From Acidimicrobiales bacterium (GTDB taxonomy: Bacteria; Actinomycetota; Acidimicrobiia; Acidimicrobiales; JAVJTC01): DNA of 64,000 nucleotides. Below, piece after piece: positions 14,664 through 23,384 of the stretch. The DNA lies in the NCBI GenBank assembly GCA_040219085.1, contig JAVJTC010000020.1:124001-188000 (forward strand). The letters are read 5' to 3'. Position 1 is the stretch's first letter; every line of letters begins with the position of its first letter. The notes under the pieces were generated by a model. The model made no database searches. It saw only the letters and a program-made list of their open reading frames with translations, and had not been told where the DNA came from. Made by a program: the position numbers and the translations under genes.

Positions 14664-16499
14664 ATGCGCAGGTTGGCCGCATTGTTGTTGGGGGCTGCGG
14701 CGGTTGTCGTTGCGGTCCTGTTCCTGGCGGGCTCGTCGGCCTCGGCGTTGACGTCGTATGTGGTGACGACTGACGCGGATTCGGGTCCGGGCTCGCTGCG
14801 GGCCGCGCTCGACCTCGCCGACGACGACGCTGATGACTCGGTGATCACCTTCGCCGACGGTGTCGACGTGATCGAGTTGGGCGACGGTCTCGAGTTCGAG
14901 GAGGCCGGCTATTCCCTGACCATCCTCGGCGGCGGGGTGACGATCACCGACGTCGATGACAGCAGCTGCTGCGTCGCCCTCCTCTGGATCAATGACGCGT
15001 CGGCGGTGACGTTGCGCAACATCACCTTCGACGACGGCCCCAACGACGGCCTGTACATCTCGGATCCGACGAGCGATTTCACGCTCCTGCTCGACGGTTT
15101 CACGGCTTCCAACAACGAGAGCAACGGCCTCGCGCTCAACCAGGACGACGACGACTACGCCCTGGACGTCACGATCAAGAACAGCTCGTTCACCGGCAAC
15201 GGCGACGACGGCGCCTCCCTCGTCCAGTACTACGACGAGCCGATGAGTGTGTACGTCGTCAACTCCACCTTCTCCGGCAACGGCGACGATGGTCTCGACG
15301 CCGCGCACGAGGGAGTCGCAGACTTCTTCGACGACTTCACAGTGACACTGCGGAACTCGGTGTTCACCGGGAACGGGTCCGAGGGGGCTTACCTCTACCG
15401 CGACGAGGACTACTTGATCGACGCGATCGTGGACGGTTCACACTTCGACGGCAACGGCCTCGTCGACTCCGACGCGGCGGGGCTCTGGGCGTACGCGGAG
15501 TACGGCGGCGTCGACATGGCGGTGACCGGCTCGACCTTCGACGACAACCCGTGGGGCCTCTACATCGAGGCGGGCGACGACGAGGAGACCTCGGAGGACA
15601 CGGTTGTGTCGATCTCGGGATCCCAGGCGAACGGGAACGTCGAAGACGGATTCACCGTCGAGTACTACGGCGAGGACGACGAGACCGTGTCGGTCACGGT
15701 CACGAATTCGGAGGCGAAGGGCAACGGTGACGACGGCCTCGACTTCTACGCCGAGTACTACGTCGACGACATGACGCTCGACGTGGCCGGATTCGACGCC
15801 TCCGGCAACGGCGATTCCGGGATCGAGATGGACAACGACACCGAGGACGGCGAGAGCTACGTCACCATCACCGGCTCCCAGTTGGTCGGCAACGAGTGGG
15901 GCGCCTGGATCAACCAGGACTACGCGATGCTCGAGGTCACCGTGACCGGCTCGAACTTCGCGTCGAACGGCGATGACGGTCTCGAAGTGGAGAACGACGA
16001 GGGCGAAATCCTCCTGACGGTCGTGGCGTCGAGGTTCGTGAACAACGGTGACGACGGGTTGTATGTGGACAACGAGGACGAGCCGACGACGGCGACGCTG
16101 ACGGCGTCGCAGTTCTCGGGCAACGGTGACGACGGTGCTGACTTCTTCAGCGACTACGACGGTGGGAGCTTCGATGTGACCGCACGGTTGTCGAAGTTCG
16201 AGGACAACGGCGAGGACGGTCTCGACGTCGAGGCTGAAGACTGCGACGACGTGGAGATGCGGGTGCTGTTCTCTCAGGCGAACGGCAACACGGAGTCGGG
16301 TTTCCAGCTCGATGCGTGTGAGTTCGAGGAAGCCACCGGTTTCTTCCTTGTGGCTACCGCGACGGGCAACGGTGGGCCGGGTGTGGAGATCTCTGGCGGG
16401 TCCGGTCTGGTCTGGCTCCTGTTCTCGGATCTTCTGGGCAATTCGGGTGGCAAGTTCACCGCTGATCCTGGTGTGACGGTGCTGCCGATCGGTTCCTGA
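14664..16499 (+). CDS. Secreted Asp-rich right-handed beta-helix protein 1
   Basis: A 611-residue protein with a signal peptide or N-terminal anchor (MRRLAALLLGAAAVVVAVLF, SSASA region near 25-29). The mature start SYVVTTDADSGPGSLRAALD is typical of parallel beta-helix surface proteins. The body is a chain of imperfect repeats built on S-x-F-x-GNGDDGL-x-V, one per 30-40 residues, strongly acidic. The end (LVWLLFSDLLGNSGGKFTAD) is shared by all three paralogues. The repeats suggest Ca2+-dependent stacking, by analogy with other Asp/Gly-rich repeats; no lyase active site is evident. ATG 14664 follows TTGGAG by 5 nt. It is probably an adhesin or matrix protein, with function not proven. Confidence 0.78.
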   Translation: MRRLAALLLGAAAVVVAVLFLAGSSASALTSYVVTTDADSGPGSLRAALDLADDDADDSVITFADGVDVIELGDGLEFEEAGYSLTILGGGVTITDVDDSSCCVALLWINDASAVTLRNITFDDGPNDGLYISDPTSDFTLLLDGFTASNNESNGLALNQDDDDYALDVTIKNSSFTGNGDDGASLVQYYDEPMSVYVVNSTFSGNGDDGLDAAHEGVADFFDDFTVTLRNSVFTGNGSEGAYLYRDEDYLIDAIVDGSHFDGNGLVDSDAAGLWAYAEYGGVDMAVTGSTFDDNPWGLYIEAGDDEETSEDTVVSISGSQANGNVEDGFTVEYYGEDDETVSVTVTNSEAKGNGDDGLDFYAEYYVDDMTLDVAGFDASGNGDSGIEMDNDTEDGESYVTITGSQLVGNEWGAWINQDYAMLEVTVTGSNFASNGDDGLEVENDEGEILLTVVASRFVNNGDDGLYVDNEDEPTTATLTASQFSGNGDDGADFFSDYDGGSFDVTARLSKFEDNGEDGLDVEAEDCDDVEMRVLFSQANGNTESGFQLDACEFEEATGFFLVATATGNGGPGVEISGGSGLVWLLFSDLLGNSGGKFTADPGVTVLPIGS

Positions 16500-16528
16500 C
16501 CCGGGCCGACCCACCAAAGACTCGATTC

Positions 16529-16563
16529 ACGGGCCGCCACCCCTCCGGGGGGTGGCGGCCCGT
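16529..16563 (+). terminator. Hairpin after beta-helix gene 1
   Basis: A 13-bp perfect stem, ACGGGCCGCCACC and GGTGGCGGCCCGT, with a 9-nt loop, starts 29 nt after the stop. There is no long U-tract. Almost the same hairpin follows both paralogues. Confidence 0.7.
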
Positions 16564-16580
16564 TGCGATTCCGGTAGTCC

Positions 16581-16609
16581 TTGGCAATCGCGCTACTGCG
16601 CTCTATGGT
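16581..16609 (+). promoter_or_regulatory. Promoter of beta-helix gene 2
   Basis: TTGGCA (16581-16586), a 17-nt spacer and TATGGT (16604-16609), 17 nt after the preceding hairpin. Confidence 0.65.
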
Positions 16610-16646
16610 CCACACGTCCACGTTCGGCGGTCGAGGAGATCCCCAA

Positions 16647-18563
16647 GTGCGCAGGTTGATGGTTCTGGTGATGGCTGCTGGTGCAGCGATCGTGGCGGTA
16701 CTGGTCCTGGCGGGTTCGTCGGCGTCGGCGTTGACGTCGTATGTGGTGACGACCGATGCCGATTCGGGTCCGGGTTCGTTGCGCGCTGCGCTCGACCTGG
16801 CCGACGACGATGGTGACGATTCGCTCATCGCGTTCGCTGACGGTGTGGAGACGATCGAGTTGGGCGACAGCCTCGAGTTCGAGGAGGCGGGTTACTCGCT
16901 GACCATCCTCGGTGGTGGCGTGACGATCACCGACGTCGACGACACCAGCGACAGCGGCACTGCGATGCTGTCGATCTACGACGCGGCGGCCGTGACGCTG
17001 CGGAACGTCACGCTCACCGACGGGCCCAACGACGGCGTGTACATCGAGGATCCGGGGAGCGACTTCACGCTCCTGCTCGACGGTTTCACGGCCTCGGACA
17101 ATGAGAGCAACGGGGTCGCACTGAACCAGGACGACGATGACTACGACGTGGACGTCACGGTCAAAGACAGCACGTTCTCGGGCAACGGCGACGACGGGCT
17201 GTACCTTTATCACAACTACGACGCAGCGATGACCGTGTACGTGGTGGGATCCACGTTCTCGGGCAACGGCGACGACGGACTCGATGCCAATCATTCCGAC
17301 ACCGGCGATCTCGCCGTGACCCTGCGGAACTCGTCCTTCACGGGCAACGGCGACGACGGCGCCGAGATCGAACGGGACAACGACTACAAGGTCGTCCTGA
17401 CCGTCGACGGTTCGCACTTCGACGGCAACGGCCTGGACGGGTTCGACGAGGATGGCGATGGCCTCGAAGTCGACGCGGAGTATGGAGGCGTGGACGCGAC
17501 GATCACGGGTTCGACTTTCGATGACAACTTCGCGTGGGGTTTGCGCATCGACGCAGGCGAGGACGGCGAGGACAGCGAGGACACGGATGTGTCGATCTCG
17601 GGTTCTCAGGCGAACGACAACGGCGAAGACGGGATCCTCGTCCAGTTCGAGGGCGACGACTACGAGTCGGTTGCGGTGACGGTCACGGATTCGGAGGCGA
17701 ACGGCAACGCCGATGACGGCTTGGACTTCTACGCCGAGTACTACGTCTCGACGATGGACCTCACGTTGACCGGGTTCGCGGCTTCCAACAACGGCGACGA
17801 CGGCGTCGACATGGACAACGACACCGAAGACGGTGAGAGCACGGTGTCGATCCGCGGGTCAGAGATCATCGGTAACGCCGACGACGGCGTGACGCTGAAC
17901 CAGGACTACGCCGATCTCACTGTGGATGTGTCGGCGTCGCTGTTCCTCAACAACGGTGGCGAAGGTCTCCAGGTCGAGAATGATGAGGGTGACATCTACC
18001 TGACCGTCACGGGGTCGCAGGTCAGGGGCAACGACGGAGACGGGCTCGCCGCACAGAACGACTACGACGACATCTATTTGACGGTTACGGCGTCGCAGTT
18101 CAAGAACAACGTCGGTGACGGCTTGTACACCGACAACGACTACGGCGACACGATGGCGACGTTGACGGCGTCGGAGTTCTCGGCCAACGGTGACGACGGG
18201 GCGGATCTCTACAGCGACTACGACGGCCTGGTCGACGTGTCGGTGCGGTTGTCGAAGTTCGAGGACAACAGCGGCGATGGTCTCGACATCGAGTCCTTTG
18301 ACTGTGATGACGTCGAGGCGAGGGTGTTGTTCTCGCAGGCCAATGGCAACGCGGGGAACGGTTTCGAACTCCAGGCGTGTGATGAGGTCAGTGGGTTCTT
18401 CCTGGTGGCCACCGCGAATGGCAACGGCGGGGCTGGTGTCGGTGTCGAGGTGGATCCGGGTGGCGGCGGCCTCGTCTGGCTGTTGTTCTCGGACCTTCTG
18501 GGCAACTCGGGTGGCAAGTTCACCGCTGATCCGGGTGTGACGGTGCTGGCGATCGGGTCCTGA
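16647..18563 (+). CDS. Secreted Asp-rich right-handed beta-helix protein 2
   Basis: A 638-residue paralogue of proteins 1 and 3. I start it at GTG 16647 (RRLMVLVMAAGAAIVAVLVL signal), which aligns with the other two and follows a GAGGAG site by 8 nt. An upstream in-frame start would begin inside the promoter. The mature region repeats the SYVVTTDADSGPGSLRAALD start and GNGDDGLYLY, GNGDDGLDAN, GNGDDGAEIE-like units. One extra repeat near residues 445-470 (GNDGDGLAAQNDYDDIYLTV) explains its greater length. The C-terminal module is nearly identical to the others. Export is by Sec or with a retained anchor. Function is inferred only as surface or matrix protein. Confidence 0.78.
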   Translation: MRRLMVLVMAAGAAIVAVLVLAGSSASALTSYVVTTDADSGPGSLRAALDLADDDGDDSLIAFADGVETIELGDSLEFEEAGYSLTILGGGVTITDVDDTSDSGTAMLSIYDAAAVTLRNVTLTDGPNDGVYIEDPGSDFTLLLDGFTASDNESNGVALNQDDDDYDVDVTVKDSTFSGNGDDGLYLYHNYDAAMTVYVVGSTFSGNGDDGLDANHSDTGDLAVTLRNSSFTGNGDDGAEIERDNDYKVVLTVDGSHFDGNGLDGFDEDGDGLEVDAEYGGVDATITGSTFDDNFAWGLRIDAGEDGEDSEDTDVSISGSQANDNGEDGILVQFEGDDYESVAVTVTDSEANGNADDGLDFYAEYYVSTMDLTLTGFAASNNGDDGVDMDNDTEDGESTVSIRGSEIIGNADDGVTLNQDYADLTVDVSASLFLNNGGEGLQVENDEGDIYLTVTGSQVRGNDGDGLAAQNDYDDIYLTVTASQFKNNVGDGLYTDNDYGDTMATLTASEFSANGDDGADLYSDYDGLVDVSVRLSKFEDNSGDGLDIESFDCDDVEARVLFSQANGNAGNGFELQACDEVSGFFLVATANGNGGAGVGVEVDPGGGGLVWLLFSDLLGNSGGKFTADPGVTVLAIGS

Positions 18564-18592
18564 GCCGGCCGGATCCGCCGCAGAGTTCGTTT

Positions 18593-18628
18593 CACGGGCC
18601 GTCTTCCTTCCGGGGGAGGCGGCCCGTG
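18593..18628 (+). terminator. Hairpin after beta-helix gene 2
   Basis: The outer stem CACGGGCCG (18593-18601) pairs with CGGCCCGTG (18620-18628), with further inner pairing of TCTTCC and GGGGGA. It is the same family as the hairpins at 16529 and 20569. Confidence 0.65.
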
Positions 18629-18644
18629 GCGTTTCCGGTATTCC

Positions 18645-18673
18645 TTGGCGTAGGAGCGCCCCTCCTCTACAGT
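18645..18673 (+). promoter_or_regulatory. Promoter of beta-helix gene 3
   Basis: TTGGCG (18645-18650), a 17-nt spacer and TACAGT (18668-18673), 16 nt after the preceding hairpin. Confidence 0.62.
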
Positions 18674-18706
18674 GCACCCGGTCCGAACTCGATCGTTGGG
18701 GTGATG

Positions 18707-20539
18707 ATGCGCAGGTTGATGGTTCTGGTGATGGCTGCTGGTGCAGCGGTCGTGGCGGTGGTGATGTTGGCTGGTTCGTCGGCGTCGGCGTTGACGTCGT
18801 ATGTGGTGACGACCGATGCCGATTCGGGTCCGGGTTCGTTGCGCGCTGCACTCGACCTCGCGGACAGTGACGGCGACGACTCGATCATCACGTTCGGGCC
18901 GGCTGTCGATGCCGTGACGGCGCTGAGCCAGCTCACGTATGCGCCGGATGAGTCACCGAGCTACGACCTTACGATCCTCGGCGGCGGGGTCACGATCGAC
19001 CGGCCCCTGGAGCTGGACACCGTCGGCGACGTCACGATCCGCAACATGACCGTCGACCTCACCACGCCGGGCACGGGCATCGATATCGAGATCTACGACG
19101 GCCCAGCCGCTGTTGTCCTCGACCGTGTCACGGTCACCGGTGCGACGGGTGAGGGTGTGTTCATCGGCCAGGATGACGGTGCCCAGCCGCTGACCGTGTC
19201 GATCCTGTACAGCGCGTTCACGGGCAACGGGAGTGATGGTGTCGAGGTCTACGCCGACCAGAACGGGTCCGTGGACGTGACGGTGAGGAGTTCGACGTTC
19301 GTGGGTAATGGCACGTTCGGCCTCGAGGTGGCTCAGGAGAACGATCCCGGGGGAGCGATCTCCGAGGTGACCATCCTCGACAGCAGCTTCACCGGCAACG
19401 GCGAGGACGGTGCCCACCTCTACAACTACTGGTCCACGCTGGACGTCGACATCACCGGCTCGCACTTCGACAGCAACGGCACCGGTGGTGAAGGCGATGG
19501 GCTGCTGGCCCGCAATGAGAGCGGCGGGGTCACACTCGCCGTCTCCGGTTCGACGTTCGACGGCAACTCAGACGACGGGTTGCGCCTCGGCGTCGGCGAT
19601 GTCGACGAAAGCCGTGACACGTCCATCACCGTGCGCAGCTCGCAGATGGTGGGCAACGACGACGAGGGTGCCGAGATCGACTTCGAAGGTTGGGACGGCG
19701 AGGAGTTCACGCTGAGCTTCACCGATGTCCGCGTGGCTGACAACGGCGAGACGGGACTCGAGGTGGACGTGGATGACGAGATCGGTGCTGCGACGGTGAC
19801 ACTGACCAGGGTCGAGGTCATAGGGAACAACGCATCCGGAAGCGAGGACGGCGGCGTCGACATCGACTTCGACGAGACGGACGGGGCGACCACGTCGGTG
19901 TCGGTCCGTCAGTCGACCTTCTTGGGTAATGGCGAGGACGGTCTGTCCATCAATCAGGACTACGACGACATCACCGTGGACGTGTCCACGTCGGTATTCC
20001 GCAACAACGGTGACGACGGTCTCGAGGTGGAGAACGACGAGGACGACATCTACCTGACCGTGACGGCATCGCAGTTCGCGAACAACGGTGACGATGGCTT
20101 GTACATCGACAACGACTACCGCGACACGATGGCGACGCTGACGGCGTCGCAGTTCTCCGGCAACGGTGACGACGGAGCGGATCTCTACAGCGAATACGAC
20201 GGCTCCTTCGACGTGTCGGTGCGTCTGTCGAAGTTCGAGGACAACGGCGAGGACGGTCTCGACGTCGAGTCCTATGGCGATGACGGCTGTGGCGATGTGG
20301 ACATGCGGGTTGTGTTCTCGCAGGCGACTGGCAACGTCGAGTCGGGGTTCCAGCTCGATGCGTGTGACGAGGCGTCGGGGTTCTTCCTGGTCGTCACGGC
20401 GACCGGTAATGGCGGACCGGGTGTGGAGATCGAAGGTTCGTCGGGTCTGGTGTGGTTGTTGTTCTCTGATCTTCTCGGTAATTCGGGCGGAAAGTTCACC
20501 GCTGATCCGGGTGTGACGGTGCTGGCGATCGGTTCCTGA
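18707..20539 (+). CDS. Secreted Asp-rich right-handed beta-helix protein 3
   Basis: A 610-residue paralogue. ATG 18707 is used because it aligns the signal sequence MRRLMVLVMAAGAAVVAVVM with copy 2; ATG 18704 or GTG 18701 are alternatives. The first 60 codons are almost identical to copy 2 at the DNA level. Residues about 65-250 differ from both other copies (no EFEEAGYSLTILGGG block, other repeat spacing), while the last 200 residues again match closely. This mosaic pattern points to gene conversion or exchange between the copies. The repeats (NGDDGLEVEN, NGDDGLYIDN, NGEDGLDVES) are strongly acidic. Probable surface protein; ligand unknown. Confidence 0.78.
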   Translation: MRRLMVLVMAAGAAVVAVVMLAGSSASALTSYVVTTDADSGPGSLRAALDLADSDGDDSIITFGPAVDAVTALSQLTYAPDESPSYDLTILGGGVTIDRPLELDTVGDVTIRNMTVDLTTPGTGIDIEIYDGPAAVVLDRVTVTGATGEGVFIGQDDGAQPLTVSILYSAFTGNGSDGVEVYADQNGSVDVTVRSSTFVGNGTFGLEVAQENDPGGAISEVTILDSSFTGNGEDGAHLYNYWSTLDVDITGSHFDSNGTGGEGDGLLARNESGGVTLAVSGSTFDGNSDDGLRLGVGDVDESRDTSITVRSSQMVGNDDEGAEIDFEGWDGEEFTLSFTDVRVADNGETGLEVDVDDEIGAATVTLTRVEVIGNNASGSEDGGVDIDFDETDGATTSVSVRQSTFLGNGEDGLSINQDYDDITVDVSTSVFRNNGDDGLEVENDEDDIYLTVTASQFANNGDDGLYIDNDYRDTMATLTASQFSGNGDDGADLYSEYDGSFDVSVRLSKFEDNGEDGLDVESYGDDGCGDVDMRVVFSQATGNVESGFQLDACDEASGFFLVVTATGNGGPGVEIEGSSGLVWLLFSDLLGNSGGKFTADPGVTVLAIGS

Positions 20540-20568
20540 CCCGGGCCGACCCGCCAAAGAGTCGATTC

Positions 20569-20603
20569 ACGGGCCGCCTCCCCTCCGGGGGGAGGCGGCC
20601 CGT
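20569..20603 (+). terminator. Hairpin after beta-helix gene 3
   Basis: A 13-bp perfect stem, ACGGGCCGCCTCC and GGAGGCGGCCCGT, with the same 9-nt loop as the hairpin at 16529-16563. Two compensating changes keep the pairing, so the structure itself seems to be maintained. Confidence 0.7.
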
Positions 20604-20648
20604 TGCCATTCCCGGCGCGGGCTGAGCGAACAACACGAGCAACAGTGG

Positions 20649-20654
20649 TAACAT
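20649..20654 (+). promoter_or_regulatory. Probable -10 box TAACAT of the M23 gene
   Basis: TAACAT lies 28 nt before the ATG at 20683, with AGGTGA just before the start as ribosome site. No clear -35 is seen. Confidence 0.35.
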
Positions 20655-20682
20655 AATCCCCGGCAAGCGGGCTGCCAGGTGA

Positions 20683-21924
20683 ATGAACCGACCCCGGACA
20701 GCCCTTGTCGTCTGCATCGTCTCGCTGGCACTTGTCGCGCCCGCGGCCGCTCAGGTGGACGTCGACGCCGAGCTGGACGATGCCCTCTCCTCGGATGGCG
20801 AGATCCAGGGACGCCTCTCCGAACAGGACGCGCTCGCCGGGCGTCAGGCGGAGCTCGAGACGACCATCGACGTCCTCTCCCTCGACGCCGAGGAGATCAC
20901 CGCGGAGATCGCCCGCCTCGAGCTCGAGATCCGCGCCACGGAGTCCCAGCTCGAAGCCGCCCGGGCGGACCGGCTCGCGGCGCTCGACGCCGAGGTGGCG
21001 GCGATCGAAGGGGCGCGGGAGGCTGAAGCCGACGTTGCGACGCTGACCGAGCTGGTGAAGGACCGCGCCGTCGCCGCGTTCATCCAACCGCACGATGAAC
21101 AGGAGCTGTTGGGGCTCACCGACGCCGCCGCTGCGAGGGCGCCCATCCGGCGGGTCCTGCTGGCGGCCGTGGCCGAACGTGACGACGCCGTCCTCCATGA
21201 GCTCACGGCGGCACGGGCGGCCGTCGACGACCTCCGCGCCGATGCCGACGCGGCGTCACATGACGCGGCCGCACTCGCTCAGACCACCTCGGAACTGCTG
21301 GTCGACCTCGAGGCCTCGACCGCCGAACAGGAGGCGCTCAAGGCCGAACTCGAGGCGCGCATCGCGGCCTATACCGACGAGGTCGTCGCACTGGAGGCCG
21401 CCCGCGCCGAGGTCGCCGCGCTGATAGCAGCGCGCGAGGCGCAGCTACGTGACCAGGTCGAACGACGAGCGCGCCAGGCCGAGCGCTGCGCGGCGGGATT
21501 CGCAACCGATGTGGACGGGACCCCGCTCGCCTGTGGCCTCGCCACAGGGACCCGGCCGGACTCGATCGGGTGGCCCGCGATCGGGCCGGTCACCTCGGAG
21601 TTCGGCCCCCGTTGGGGGCGGATGCACGAGGGGATCGACATCGCCGCCGACAGCGGCGCCCCCGTCGTGGCGGCCGCTTCGGGAGAGGCCTACTTCGTCG
21701 GCTGGATCTCCGGATACGGCAACACGGTCCTCGTCGATCACGGTGGGGGAGTGCACACGCTGTACGCGCACAACTCGGCCTTCGCAGTGGATCCCGGCAC
21801 CGTGGTGACGGCGGGTCAGCTCATCTCCTACATCGGCTCCACCGGAAACTCGACGGGGCCCCATCTGCACTTCGAGGTGCAGGTGGACGGCGTTGCCCAG
21901 GACCCCCGCCTCTGGCTCGGCTGA
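20683..21924 (+). CDS. Secreted M23 (LytM) peptidase with coiled-coil N-terminus
   Basis: A 413-residue protein. Residues 1-24 are a signal peptide (VVCIVSLALVAPAAAQ). Residues 30-270 are Ala/Glu/Leu-rich coiled coil, as in EnvC and other cell-separation factors. Two Cys bracket a short linker near 270-285. The C-terminal domain has the zinc sites H315-x3-D319 (RMHEGIDIA) and H394-x-H396 (PHLHFEV), so it should be an active peptidoglycan endopeptidase. It lies after the beta-helix array behind a hairpin, so it is probably a separate unit. The role may be cell separation or wall remodelling for export. ATG 20683 follows AGGTGA. Confidence 0.88.
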   Translation: MNRPRTALVVCIVSLALVAPAAAQVDVDAELDDALSSDGEIQGRLSEQDALAGRQAELETTIDVLSLDAEEITAEIARLELEIRATESQLEAARADRLAALDAEVAAIEGAREAEADVATLTELVKDRAVAAFIQPHDEQELLGLTDAAAARAPIRRVLLAAVAERDDAVLHELTAARAAVDDLRADADAASHDAAALAQTTSELLVDLEASTAEQEALKAELEARIAAYTDEVVALEAARAEVAALIAAREAQLRDQVERRARQAERCAAGFATDVDGTPLACGLATGTRPDSIGWPAIGPVTSEFGPRWGRMHEGIDIAADSGAPVVAAASGEAYFVGWISGYGNTVLVDHGGGVHTLYAHNSAFAVDPGTVVTAGQLISYIGSTGNSTGPHLHFEVQVDGVAQDPRLWLG

Positions 21925-21963
21925 TCGCGACACGCTCCGGCTGGGGCATACCGGCTCGGCCGA

Positions 21964-21969
21964 TAGGCT
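21964..21969 (+). promoter_or_regulatory. -10 box TAGGCT, leaderless type
   Basis: TAGGCT ends 7 nt before the ATG at 21977 and decides the lpd start against an upstream in-frame start inside the M23 gene. Confidence 0.5.
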
Positions 21970-21976
21970 CGGGCCA

Positions 21977-23371
21977 ATGGCTTCCCATGACCTCGTGATC
22001 ATCGGCGGCGGGCCAGCGGGCTACGCCGCCGCACTGTACGGAGCGAGCGCCGGCCTCGATGTCGGCCTCGTCGAGAAGAACAAGCTCGGTGGCACGTGCC
22101 TCAACGTCGGGTGCATCCCGGCGAAGGAACTGCTCGAGACGGCCCATGTGCGGCGAACCATCATGCACGCCGCTGAGTTCGGGTTGAACGTGGACGAGCC
22201 CACGATCGACATGACCGTGGCCCAGGAACGCAAGCAGGGCATCGTCGACAAGCTCGTCGGGGGCCTCGCCTCGATGCTCAAGGGACGCAAGGTCACCGTC
22301 TACGACGGCGTCGGCACGCTCGGTGCCGATCGCACCGTCACCGTGACCGGGGCCGACGGAGAGGCGACCGAGCTCACCGGCACGCACGTCGCTCTCGCGT
22401 CGGGTTCGGTGCCCCGGACCATTCCCGGATTCGACTTCGACGGGGACAAGGTCTGGAGCTCGGACCACATGTTGTCGCTGGACCACGTCCCCGGCCGGGT
22501 TGCGATCATCGGCGGCGGCGCCATCGGCTGCGAGTTCGCGTCGATGCTCGTGGACCTCGGCACGGAGGTCACCCTTCTCGAGGCGATGCCCCGGATTCTC
22601 GCCCTCACCGACGAGGACGTCTCCAAGGCGGTCAGCAGGGCGTTCTCCAAGCGTGGCATCGATGTGAAGGCGGGCGTTGCCGTCACAGGCCACGAACCCC
22701 ACGACGGTGGGACCACCGTGCACTTCGGCGACGACGACTCCGTCGACGTGGACTTCGTGTGCGTCTCGGTCGGTCGGCGCCCGTATTCGGACGAGCTCGG
22801 CCTCGACGGCACCAATGTGGTCACGACCGAACGCGGTTTCGTCGAGGTCGACGAGTACTGCCAGACAGCCGAGCCCGGTGTCTACGCCCTCGGTGACCTC
22901 ATCGACACCGGCCAGTTGGCCCACGTCGCCTTCGCCGAGGCCATCCTGGCCGTGAAGCACATGCTCGGGGAGAACCCGCTGCCGATCGACCACTCCCGGG
23001 TCCCGTGGGGCATCTACTGCAACCCCGAGGTCGCCTTCGCCGGACTGAGCGAACAGGCCGCGAAGGACGCCGGCTACGACATCATCGTCTCCAAGCACCG
23101 CTATGCGGCCAACGGGCGGGCGATGATCGTGGGCGACACCGAGGGGCTCGTCAAGGTCGTCGCCGAGAAGAAGCCCGACGGCACCGGCGGCGTGATCCTC
23201 GGCGTCCACATGGTCGGTCCGTGGGTGACCGAACAGCTGGGACAGGGCTACCTGTCGGTGAACTGGGAGGCGACTGTCGACGAGGCGGCTCAGTTCATCC
23301 AGCCTCATCCCACCATGTCCGAGGTCTTCGGAGAGACGGTCCTGTCCCTGACGGGCCGCTCGCTCCACTGA
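21977..23371 (+). CDS. lpd: Dihydrolipoyl dehydrogenase (E3)
   Basis: A 464-residue flavoprotein, normal E3 length. It reoxidises dihydrolipoyl groups of 2-oxoacid dehydrogenase complexes with FAD and NAD+. FAD motif VIIGGGPAGYAAAL, redox disulfide GGTCLNVGCIP (C41, C46), NAD motif VAIIGGGAIGCEFASML, FAD motif PGVYALGDLI and the C-terminal catalytic His in QPHPTMSE are all present. The E2 gene follows 13 nt later, then fused LipB-LipA, forming a lipoate-complex operon. The frame is open further upstream, but a TAGGCT box 7 nt before ATG 21977 supports this start. Confidence 0.95.
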   Translation: MASHDLVIIGGGPAGYAAALYGASAGLDVGLVEKNKLGGTCLNVGCIPAKELLETAHVRRTIMHAAEFGLNVDEPTIDMTVAQERKQGIVDKLVGGLASMLKGRKVTVYDGVGTLGADRTVTVTGADGEATELTGTHVALASGSVPRTIPGFDFDGDKVWSSDHMLSLDHVPGRVAIIGGGAIGCEFASMLVDLGTEVTLLEAMPRILALTDEDVSKAVSRAFSKRGIDVKAGVAVTGHEPHDGGTTVHFGDDDSVDVDFVCVSVGRRPYSDELGLDGTNVVTTERGFVEVDEYCQTAEPGVYALGDLIDTGQLAHVAFAEAILAVKHMLGENPLPIDHSRVPWGIYCNPEVAFAGLSEQAAKDAGYDIIVSKHRYAANGRAMIVGDTEGLVKVVAEKKPDGTGGVILGVHMVGPWVTEQLGQGYLSVNWEATVDEAAQFIQPHPTMSEVFGETVLSLTGRSLH

Positions 23372-23384
23372 GAGGAGAGATTGA

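Noticed and set aside
15180-16200. CRISPR-like periodic DNA in the beta-helix genes
   Set aside because: The periodicity comes from coding repeats of GNGDDGL; unit length and sequence vary and the frame is kept throughout.
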